This document shows, piece after piece, positions 33,861 through 39,529 of a DNA stretch of 39,529 bases. The position numbers were made by a program, and so were the translations under genes. The notes below the pieces were generated by a model. That model was not told where the DNA came from. It saw nothing but the letters and a program-made list of their open reading frames with translations, and made no database searches. Origin of the DNA: Flavobacteriales bacterium (lineage in GTDB: Bacteria; Bacteroidota; Bacteroidia; UBA10329); contig JAIOYP010000038.1 of assembly GCA_021741155.1 (NCBI GenBank), forward strand, positions 1-39,529, written 5' to 3'. Each line of letters opens with the position of its first letter. Position 1 is the stretch's first letter.

Positions 33861-34475
33861 TTCTCTAAAGGTGTCCTTGGTGAACCAACCTGTCCATCCA
33901 GTATAAAAAACGACAATCACAAACTCATTCTGCTCTAATCTCTGAACCATATCAAGCCTCTCCTTATCGGACAATCCAAGTAATTGAAGGTCAGTTTCAA
34001 GTCGTAGGTTGAAGTTGATAATGCCGTCAAGTGATTGGCGGTGCTTGAACGGAATTGAATCGAGAATATGCGAACGACCAAGGTCTCCGAAGCACTGTGC
34101 CCATCCGTACATTAGCTGTCCACTTTGGGCATACATTCTTAGTTGTAAAGGAGAAGCGGAAGTGTTGGTCTTGAGCTTATACAGATTCAGAGCAAATTTT
34201 TCGTGCGAAATGCTATCCAAGTACTGTGGGTTGATGAAGTAGGAATTGGCCGTATCAAACCCATGCTTCTGTAGCAAGCCATCGCAAAATTCCTGTGTGT
34301 CCTTATGTGGTTTTTGGATTCCGTAGAATGGGTAGAGAATTAAAGATCCGCAGCTAGAAAACAACAAACTCAACAAAAAACAAATGGCCAATGTCAGGCT
34401 CGATTCAAATCGAAGCCCGACATTGGTGAATACCAAGTTATTCCGAAACTTGAACCTGAACAACCGTTTCCCCAT
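33792..34475 (-). CDS. Lipoprotein with degenerate thioredoxin-like C-terminus
   Basis: The frame is open from 34604. I use the ATG at 34475 (227 residues), which gives a basic N-region (MGKRLFRFKFR) before the hydrophobic segment LTLAICFLLSLLFSSC with lipobox FSSC. Initiation at a later TTG is possible, because a terminator-like hairpin (34388-34426) falls inside the first codons. The C-terminal EFVIVVFYTGWTGWFTKDTFRELRNYI...IGLVFINTSK looks like a thioredoxin fold in which the WCxxC cysteines are replaced (GWTGW). The rest is unfamiliar. It follows the Cys-rich lipoprotein on the same strand and probably belongs to the same cassette. Confidence 0.55.
   Translation of the reverse strand: MGKRLFRFKFRNNLVFTNVGLRFESSLTLAICFLLSLLFSSCGSLILYPFYGIQKPHKDTQEFCDGLLQKHGFDTANSYFINPQYLDSISHEKFALNLYKLKTNTSASPLQLRMYAQSGQLMYGWAQCFGDLGRSHILDSIPFKHRQSLDGIINFNLRLETDLQLLGLSDKERLDMVQRLEQNEFVIVVFYTGWTGWFTKDTFRELRNYIDSHKDQKIGLVFINTSK
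34388..34426 (-). terminator. Hairpin terminator after the Cys-rich lipoprotein gene
   Basis: Stem CCAATGTCGGGCTTCGATT against CCAATGTCAGGCTCGATT in reverse, with one mismatch and one bulge. On the minus strand it is followed by a T-rich run (TTTGTTTTTTG). It starts 11 bp after the stop of the 34438 gene and overlaps the N-terminal codons of the next gene, whose start is therefore doubtful. Confidence 0.6.
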
Positions 34476-35052
34476 TTGGATCATTACTAAAAGATACTGG
34501 GTAGACCCCCTTTTCCATGACAACACTCTTGAGTTTAAATTCTTTTGCAACCCCACCTCCAAAATCATAATCCTGATCGAGATAGAAATTGCCAAAATGA
34601 ACAAAGCTAGAGGAATTCTTAAACGTGATTACAGCAGTAGTGTCCGTTATAAATGTAAAACTGAACAAATCGATTCCATCTATTTTGTCTTGTTGAGTGA
34701 GGGTGTAATTGCTCGGAACCCCGGATGCAGCCCGACCGCTTCCTAGACACAAACCCGCGCATGGTCCACAGGGGTTAGAACCAGAACAACTTTGAAACAA
34801 ATACGTTCCGGAATGATCCTTAAACCACTTCTTTATTTTCAACCACCATTTCGGAGTAGCTTTGATTCCAGAACTCGTTTCTGAATGAAACAGTGCTAAT
34901 TGATTCTCGATAGATTCAAGCGAAAATTGTGGCAGTTCCGCCACTTGACTCTCGGCCAATTCTTTAATATCAGAATCTTGATCGCAAGAGGATAAGAGAA
35001 TTGTACCTAGCAGCACCATTACCGCGCATGCGGCCATCAACATCTTTTTCAT
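34438..35052 (-). CDS. Lipoprotein with Cys-rich loop, unknown function
   Basis: A 204-residue lipoprotein (lipobox ILLSSC, Cys23). A short helical stretch (residues 30-60) precedes a basic, Trp-rich segment TPKWWLKIKKWFKDH. A compact Cys cluster follows, with the cysteines in FQSCSGSNPCGPCAGLCLG, and then a beta-rich C-terminal half. The four close Cys could bind a metal or form disulfides. I do not recognise the family. It is the first minus-strand gene of the repeat-bounded cassette, transcribed divergently from the XRE regulator at 35405 across a 352-bp spacer. Confidence 0.6.
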   Translation of the reverse strand: MKKMLMAACAVMVLLGTILLSSCDQDSDIKELAESQVAELPQFSLESIENQLALFHSETSSGIKATPKWWLKIKKWFKDHSGTYLFQSCSGSNPCGPCAGLCLGSGRAASGVPSNYTLTQQDKIDGIDLFSFTFITDTTAVITFKNSSSFVHFGNFYLDQDYDFGGGVAKEFKLKSVVMEKGVYPVSFSNDPNGETVVQVQVSE

Positions 35053-35404
35053 CGTTTCTAATTTTTAGGTTATTGATTTAGTTTGATTTTTTTATAGGAA
35101 GTCATTCTTCTTATTCTGCCATCGGCCGTGTTTCTGCTCAGAGGATGCTTGTGCAACGTGTCAGAATTTGTTGTTGGTTACCGATATAACGTCAAGAACT
35201 TTAAATTCCATGATGTAATGCTCGGAAGAAACGGGGCTGTGTGTCAGCCGAAAAGAGGCTAATGCACGACATAAAACGGCTAATTCAGCCGTATTATGTC
35301 TTACACCAACTTTTTCTGATGTTGTGCCGTGTTGCAAGCCGAGAGATTCTTAAATTCACCGTTAATATCGACCTGCACCAGAGACCAGGAACCTCGCAAG
35401 TTGA
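35053..35404. other. Structured divergent intergenic region
   Basis: No gene is seen. The strongest element is a 14-bp inverted repeat with one mismatch (GACATAAAACGGCT 35268-35281, AGCCGTATTATGTC 35287-35300) around a 5-nt AATTC loop. Outside it, ordered complementary blocks TGCAAC/GTTGCA (35152, 35331), TCAGAA/TTCTGA (35161, 35314) and TTGG/CCAA (35174, 35306) could pair into one long stem. Either an operator region for the XRE protein or a small structured RNA is possible. Confidence 0.45.
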
Positions 35405-35629
35405 ATGATAAACCTATCAAATGGAACTGATATGTTGGCAGATGAATTAAGAAAGCAACGAGTAATCCGTGGTTATTCTCAAGAATACATGGCTGAGTGC
35501 TTAGGCATTAGTCAGCGACAATATAGCCGACTGGAGAACAGTAAGTGCGAGATAACGGTTAGCCGCTTGTCCGCACTCTGCAAAGTTCTTGCAATACCAG
35601 TATCGCATTTTCTCTCACTCCCAGAATAA
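35405..35629 (+). CDS. XRE-family helix-turn-helix regulator
   Basis: A 74-residue protein that is essentially one Cro/CI-type DNA-binding domain: MLADELRKQRVIRGYSQEYMAECLGISQRQYSRLENSKCEITVSRLSALCKVLAIPVSHF is the canonical five-helix HTH_3, with the recognition helix around ISQRQYSRLE. ATG 35405 is used. ATG 35432, directly at MLADELR, is an equally good start. It is divergent from the Cys-rich lipoprotein gene and likely regulates it and itself through the palindromes between them. It lies inside the repeat-bounded cassette. Confidence 0.85.
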   Translation: MINLSNGTDMLADELRKQRVIRGYSQEYMAECLGISQRQYSRLENSKCEITVSRLSALCKVLAIPVSHFLSLPE

Positions 35630-35650
35630 AAGATTAAGCCTTCATTAACT

Positions 35651-35658
35651 TACTTTTG
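35651..35658 (+). promoter_or_regulatory. -7 element (TACTTTTG), leaderless-type position
   Basis: TACTTTTG lies only 6 nt before ATG 35665, so transcription would begin at or next to the start codon. Confidence 0.5.
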
Positions 35659-35664
35659 AAGACG

Positions 35665-35758
35665 ATGAAAAACCCGTCTTCAATTGTTCGATATTCGTTC
35701 ATAGCCGCCATCGGTTTTCTCTTCGTTGGAATCCTTTTTACCATTATTGGTTGGCCTG
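35665..35758 (+). repeat. Right 94-bp direct repeat bounding the lipoprotein cassette
   Basis: Partner of 33687-33780 (about 93% identical), located at the 5' end of the intact membrane-protein gene. Confidence 0.8.
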
Positions 35759-36009
35759 CGGCTGAACTGTTTTCTATCCTAGGAGGCGTGGCTTCGTTGG
35801 TGTTTTACAACATTTTTACCCGTGCTTCGATTGCTCCTTCAAAATCAGCCTATCCACGTCATCTAGCCTTTGGATTATTAGTAGTTGGGCAAATTCTGAA
35901 GTCGTTACAGGTAGGTTTAGGTTCTTATCTGTTCCTAGTTGCCTTGGTTGCTTTTCTTATTTGGGTGGTTTGGTCAGTTTTGGAACAATTGCCGCCTTCC
36001 GAAGAGTGA
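35665..36009 (+). CDS. Small three-TM membrane protein
   Basis: ATG 35665 gives 114 residues. A TTG three codons earlier overlaps the -7 box and is rejected. Hydrophobic segments lie at about 10-30 (FIAAIGFLFVGILFTIIGW), 35-53, 68-80 and 90-107, so three or four TM helices, with a short acidic tail. No family motif is recognised. It lies 21 bp upstream of gmk and may be co-transcribed with it. The first 94 bp are duplicated in the truncated copy at 33687, and they form the right repeat of the cassette. Confidence 0.7.
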   Translation: MKNPSSIVRYSFIAAIGFLFVGILFTIIGWPAAELFSILGGVASLVFYNIFTRASIAPSKSAYPRHLAFGLLVVGQILKSLQVGLGSYLFLVALVAFLIWVVWSVLEQLPPSEE

Positions 36010-36030
36010 GATAATCTCCATCTTTGCAGC

Positions 36031-36600
36031 ATGAGCCAAGGTAAACTCATCATTTTCTCAGCCCCAAGCGGATCGGGCAAGACAACACTGGTACATCATC
36101 TGCTTTCTAAACCCGAATTGAAGCTGGCGTTCTCGGTTTCTGCCGCCAGCAGGGCAAAACGTCCGAACGAGGAAAACGGAAAGGATTATTACTTCCTAAG
36201 TCCAGATGAGTTCCGTTTGCGCATTGCGAAAGGCGATTTTTTGGAGTGGGAAGAGGTTTACGAGAATCAGTATTATGGTACGCTCCGCTCGGAGATTGAC
36301 CGTATTCATGCCGAAGGAAAAACCGTCATTTTTGATGTGGATGTGGTCGGAGGCTTGAACATCAAGAAGCAATTCGGAGAAGCTGCGCTAGCCATTTTCG
36401 TAAAGCCGCCTTCTGTTAAAGAATTGGAGAGCCGATTGAAAAGACGTGACACAGAAAGCGATGAAAGCCTTGCCAAACGTGTGGACAAAGCAGAAGAAGA
36501 ACTGACTTACGCGAATCAATTTGACGTGGTGTTGGTTAACGATGTTTTGGAAATAGCGAAGAAAAACGCGGAGAAATTAGTCGCTGATTTCATCCAATGA
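36031..36600 (+). CDS. gmk: Guanylate kinase
   Basis: Gmk converts GMP to GDP with ATP. This 189-residue protein has the P-loop FSAPSGSGKTTLVHHLL near the N-terminus, then SRAKRPNEENGKDYYF (GMP-binding), FLEWEEVYENQYYGT, the FDVDVVGGLNIKKQF segment and a lid region RLKRRDTESDE. Normal length. A CATCTTTG box, one base off the -7 consensus, lies 4 nt before the ATG, giving another leaderless-type spacing. nadD overlaps the end by 4 bp. Confidence 0.96.
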   Translation: MSQGKLIIFSAPSGSGKTTLVHHLLSKPELKLAFSVSAASRAKRPNEENGKDYYFLSPDEFRLRIAKGDFLEWEEVYENQYYGTLRSEIDRIHAEGKTVIFDVDVVGGLNIKKQFGEAALAIFVKPPSVKELESRLKRRDTESDESLAKRVDKAEEELTYANQFDVVLVNDVLEIAKKNAEKLVADFIQ

Positions 36601-37172
36601 AAAAGGTTGGGCTCTTCTTTGGGTCGTTCAATCCGATTCATATCGGACACATGATTATTGCAGATCATGTTGCCAATCATACCGACCTGAAGGAGATTTG
36701 GTTTGTGGTTTCGCCACACAATCCGCTCAAACAAAAGAAAAGTCTGTTGGATGGACGCCATCGTTTGGCGTTGGTGCAACGCGCAACAGAAAACGACATC
36801 CCCTTTAGCGCTTCCGACATTGAATTTCAGCTCGATCAGCCGTCTTATACTTCAGTCACGCTTGCTTATTTGAAGGAAAAGTATCCGAATGTTGCGTTTT
36901 CGCTCATCATGGGCGGAGACAATTTGGCCTCGTTGTCAAAATGGAAAAACTACGAAACGATTCTCGCCAACTATCCCATTGTCCTCTACTCACGACCTGA
37001 TTATGACGCCACGGAAATGCTGAGTCAAGGCAACATTTCGGTGCTGGATGCACCACAAATGAACATTTCTTCGAGCCATATCCGGCAGCAAATTGCAGAC
37101 GGAAACAGCGTAAAATACCTGATGCCGCACGAGGCGTGGCACTATTTGGATGAAATGAACTTTTACAAATAG
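36597..37172 (+). CDS. nadD: Nicotinate-nucleotide adenylyltransferase
   Basis: NadD joins nicotinate mononucleotide and ATP to deaminated NAD. This 191-residue nucleotidyltransferase has GLFFGSFNPIHIGHMIIAD (residues 4-22, the GSFNP-x-H-x-GH signature), a central MGGDNLASLSKWKNYETI and the C-terminal ISSSHIRQQIADG (the ISSTxIR motif). Normal length. It is coupled to gmk by an ATGA overlap, a nucleotide-metabolism pair common in Bacteroidota. A low-complexity GGGAC palindrome follows the stop. Confidence 0.96.
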   Translation: MKKVGLFFGSFNPIHIGHMIIADHVANHTDLKEIWFVVSPHNPLKQKKSLLDGRHRLALVQRATENDIPFSASDIEFQLDQPSYTSVTLAYLKEKYPNVAFSLIMGGDNLASLSKWKNYETILANYPIVLYSRPDYDATEMLSQGNISVLDAPQMNISSSHIRQQIADGNSVKYLMPHEAWHYLDEMNFYK

Positions 37173-37211
37173 GGCTTGATGTCACGTAAGGATATTTATG
37201 CGTTCAAAAAT

Positions 37212-37271
37212 GGGGACGAAGGACAAGGGACAAGAGTCAGGTTCTGCCCTCGTCACCCGTCTCTCGTCCCA
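37212..37271. repeat. GGGAC-rich imperfect inverted repeat
   Basis: GGGGACGAAGGACAAGGGAC pairs imperfectly with the downstream CTCGTCACCCGTCTCTCGTCCC. It lies after nadD and may act as a terminator. It resembles the repeat at 28264-28315. Confidence 0.6.
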
Positions 37272-37373
37272 AAAACGCAACGTTATGAACAGCTCTAAGG
37301 CTATTTTTACAGAATATCTCAATTCGAAGGAATTGCTCCGTTACAGGAGATAGTATTACATTTAAATCCATCT

Positions 37374-39095
37374 ATGGAACAAACGAGCTTAATCATCCAA
37401 TGGGGGTTGCCCATTCTGTCCATCTCCATCCTATTGGTGGTTTGGTGGCTACTTAATGGCCGATTGAAACGGCAGCGACTAAATGACGAATTGGAATTGG
37501 GCAAGTTGGAAGCCGAGCGGTTGAAGCAACTCGATTTGGTAAAATCCGATTTCTTCTCAAACGTAACGCACGAGTTCCGAACTCCTTTGACGTTGATACT
37601 CGGTCACTTAGAACAGGTGATTCCGACCATAAAAGACGAACAAGCTAAAAAGGAGCTAATCGTTGTAAAGAGAAATGCTAAAATCCTTGAAAAACTCATC
37701 AATCAACTGCTTGATATAGCCAAGATTGAAGCAGACAAAATGGATCTTGACCTGAGACGCGGAAACATCGTTCCGTTCATGGATGAAATCCATAGATCGT
37801 TCGTTTCACTTTCTCTTAGAAAAGGTGTTGGGCTGAAATTCAATACTGAGGAAGAGACCATCAACATGGATTTTGACCCCGATAAGATTGAGCTTATTTT
37901 CTTCAATCTCCTTTCAAACGCATTCAAATTCACCGATAGTGGTGAGGTAAGTCTGAAAGTCGGGCTTGCTCAAAAAGATGGTAAGGATTACTGTAAACTG
38001 GTGGTTCAGGATACAGGAATCGGGATTGTAGACAATCAGATTGACAGGGTTTTTGATCGTTTCTATCAATCTGAGAATTCACGTTGGAGAAAGAATAAGG
38101 GAACAGGCATTGGTCTGGCTTTGGTTAAAGATCTCGTTGACCTCCACAAAGGAAAAATTGAATTGAAAAGCATTTCGGGCGTAGGCACCGAAATTGTCAT
38201 TCTACTGCCTTTGGAACAAGTTTCCGTCAGCGCACAAACCGATATGGAAATTCCTGCTTTGGATCCTATCGATCCAGATTTGGAGGTTGCTGTTGATTTT
38301 GAACCACAGAAACAATCGCTTACCGAAGAGGAAATCAGTGCCCAAAATATTGTGCTTGTAATTGAGGACAATGACGATATCCGAAACTTCCTTCGCTTAA
38401 CGCTTGAACCTAAATACCGTGTTTTTGAAGCTGTTGATGGCGAAAAAGGAATTGAAAAAGCCACCGAAATCATCCCAGATGTGATTATCTGCGATGTGAT
38501 GATGCCAGGAAAAGATGGGTTTGAAGTGACCAAGATTCTGAAGAAGCAGGAAAAGACGAGTCATGTGCCAATCATCATTTTAACGGCCAAGGCTGGGGTT
38601 GAAAATCGTATCGCTGGTTTGGAAACAGGTGCAGATGCATACGTTCCTAAACCGTTCAGTTCGGAGGAATTGCATGCCCGAATCAAAAACCTCATCGAGA
38701 ATAGAGTAAAACTGAAAGAGAAATACTCGCGCACACTTTTGGTTAAGCCACAAGTTGCCAGCGAGCCTTCTATGGAAGAGAAATTCTTGTTGCGAGTAAA
38801 AGGTGTAGTTGACAAACATCTTGATGATGAACATTTCAGCGTAGAAGAGTTGAGTAAGGAAGTTGGAATGAGTAGAGCACAACTCCACAGAAAACTGATT
38901 GCCCTAACAGGCGTAAGTGCTAGCCGTTTTGTGCGCAACTATCGCTTAGAGCATGCTTATCAGCTTCTTCAGAACAAGGTTGGTACAGTTTCTGAAATTG
39001 CGTACCGCGTTGGATATAGCAGTCCGGCCTATTTCACAAAGTGTTTTACGGAGGATTATGGCATCTCGCCAAGCCAGGTAAAGAAAGAGGTTTAA
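37374..39095 (+). CDS. Hybrid histidine kinase-receiver-AraC regulator, short form
   Basis: A 573-residue hybrid: one TM (about 8-27), HisKA with phospho-acceptor His66 in SNVTHEFRTPLTL, and an HATPase with N-box NLLSNAFKF, DTGIGI and GTGIGLALVKDL. The receiver has VIEDNDDIR, phospho-acceptor Asp in IICDVMMPGKDG (near 373) and KPF Lys. The AraC domain spans about 470-573 (EEVGMSRAQLHRKL region and VGYSSPAYFTKCFTEDYG). This is the Bacteroidota HTCS plan, but the large periplasmic sensor domain is missing, so the sensing input is unknown. It could phosphorylate itself and act directly on DNA from the membrane. A TACATTTA box (37357-37364) lies 9 nt before the ATG. Confidence 0.92.
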   Translation: MEQTSLIIQWGLPILSISILLVVWWLLNGRLKRQRLNDELELGKLEAERLKQLDLVKSDFFSNVTHEFRTPLTLILGHLEQVIPTIKDEQAKKELIVVKRNAKILEKLINQLLDIAKIEADKMDLDLRRGNIVPFMDEIHRSFVSLSLRKGVGLKFNTEEETINMDFDPDKIELIFFNLLSNAFKFTDSGEVSLKVGLAQKDGKDYCKLVVQDTGIGIVDNQIDRVFDRFYQSENSRWRKNKGTGIGLALVKDLVDLHKGKIELKSISGVGTEIVILLPLEQVSVSAQTDMEIPALDPIDPDLEVAVDFEPQKQSLTEEEISAQNIVLVIEDNDDIRNFLRLTLEPKYRVFEAVDGEKGIEKATEIIPDVIICDVMMPGKDGFEVTKILKKQEKTSHVPIIILTAKAGVENRIAGLETGADAYVPKPFSSEELHARIKNLIENRVKLKEKYSRTLLVKPQVASEPSMEEKFLLRVKGVVDKHLDDEHFSVEELSKEVGMSRAQLHRKLIALTGVSASRFVRNYRLEHAYQLLQNKVGTVSEIAYRVGYSSPAYFTKCFTEDYGISPSQVKKEV

Positions 39096-39171
39096 TCCTT
39101 TGGCCTATTTAGTGAATTGTGAGATGCTATTTTGGGTTTTTCTGGCCACTTACGCGTCAAAGAATTAACAG

Positions 39172-39179
39172 TACATTTG
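39172..39179 (+). promoter_or_regulatory. Cold-shock gene -7 element (TACATTTG)
   Basis: Exact TAnnTTTG match, 28 bp before the ATG at 39208. The short A/T-rich leader up to the start has no evident Shine-Dalgarno sequence. Confidence 0.6.
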
Positions 39180-39207
39180 CGGCTTATTCAATTATTTATT
39201 TTTTACA

Positions 39208-39399
39208 ATGAAAAAAGGTACAGTAAAGTTTTTTAATGATTCTAAAGGTTTTGGATTCATCATTGACCAAGAAACAAAAACAGAATATTTTGTCCACGTC
39301 TCAGGATTGATTGACGAAATTCGTGAAGAAGACAACGTTGAGTTTGAACTGAAAGAAGGCCGTAAAGGTTTGAACGCAGTCAACGTGAAAGTTGTTTAA
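39208..39399 (+). CDS. Cold-shock domain protein
   Basis: A 63-residue single cold-shock domain (OB fold), a nucleic-acid chaperone. RNP1-like KGFGFI (residues 13-18) and RNP2-like YFVHVS (28-33) are present, with Tyr-Phe where E. coli CspA has VFVH. It is followed by a strong terminator (39422-39454). It sits alone, a single-gene transcript with its own -7 box. Length is slightly below the 66-70 usual for CspA. Confidence 0.95.
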   Translation: MKKGTVKFFNDSKGFGFIIDQETKTEYFVHVSGLIDEIREEDNVEFELKEGRKGLNAVNVKVV

Positions 39400-39421
39400 C
39401 AACATTCTTGTTTGAAACACA

Positions 39422-39454
39422 AAAGGCTCACCAGTTGGTGAGCCTTTCTTTTTT
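39422..39454 (+). terminator. Intrinsic terminator of the cold-shock gene
   Basis: AAAGGCTCACC and GGTGAGCCTTT form a perfect 11-bp stem with AGTT loop, followed by CTTTTTT. Confidence 0.9.
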
Positions 39455-39529
39455 ATTGCAAATCCTCCGTGACATCGGAATCATCATACGAGACCCTTCG
39501 TTCCTCAGGGAAACAAACGGATAGCAACG
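39455..39529. repeat. REP-like element, incomplete at window end
   Basis: TTGCAAATCC at the left and GGATAGCAA at 39519-39527 are inverted. Between them lies text of the kind seen in dispersed Bacteroidota intergenic repeats (CCTTCGTTCCTCAGG). No gene is visible. The element may run past the window end. Confidence 0.4.

Noticed and set aside
33792..34604. Full 270-codon frame as the lipoprotein gene
   Set aside because: The first part overlaps the upstream lipoprotein gene and its terminator, and the signal peptide begins much later; a shorter start is preferred.

Overview
The window looks like a chromosome segment of a member of the Bacteroidota, most likely a Flavobacteriales-like aquatic lineage. 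The evidence is a type A type IX secretion sorting domain on a large repeat protein, an RND pump fused to a TolC-like channel, a single-subunit cytochrome b succinate dehydrogenase (sdhCAB), a membrane histidine kinase fused to a receiver and an AraC domain, promoter -7 boxes of the TAnnTTTG type, and weak or absent Shine-Dalgarno sequences. No rRNA, tRNA, CRISPR array or intact transposase was seen.

Layout. 1-456 is a 21-bp-periodic degenerate array. 457-3814 is a tightly coupled minus-strand operon: diheme CxxCH lipoprotein, thioredoxin-like protein, ApbE flavin transferase, DUF4266 mini-lipoprotein and DUF3570 protein. This is a periplasmic/outer-membrane redox module. 4023-11163 is a heavy-metal region: a DUF2231-like membrane protein, two divergent His-rich paralogues, a CusA-TolC fusion and a CusB lipoprotein. 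11268-11803 is a ParE-type toxin-antitoxin pair flanked by a copy of the promoter region of the following sdhCAB operon (11985-15455). 15456-17285 holds simple-sequence DNA, a strong terminator, a second 21-bp array, an orphan tandem-repeat protein and a MITE-like element.

17286-28263 carries two receptors built the same way (signal peptide, periplasmic TPRs, one TM): one ends in an adenylate cyclase, the other in a SpoIIE-type phosphatase. Between them lie a T9SS-secreted GloVer/delta-60 repeat protein, an all-helical TPR-like protein and purF. A decayed fragment of a second purF 3' end sits 4.6 kb from the intact gene. 28051-33623 has an orphan antitoxin-like gene, a voltage-sensor-like membrane protein, thiL, an AAA/DUF4143 ATPase behind stacked palindromes, and typA.

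33687-36009 is a small accessory cassette (two lipoproteins and an XRE regulator) bracketed by a truncated and an intact copy of a small membrane-protein gene. 36031-39399 has gmk-nadD, the one-protein hybrid two-component regulator and a cold-shock protein.

The features most worth following are the two 21-bp arrays lying 3' of operons, the paired palindromes in front of the ATPase gene, and the repeat-bounded lipoprotein cassette. Family assignments come from recognising motifs by eye; no database search was run.
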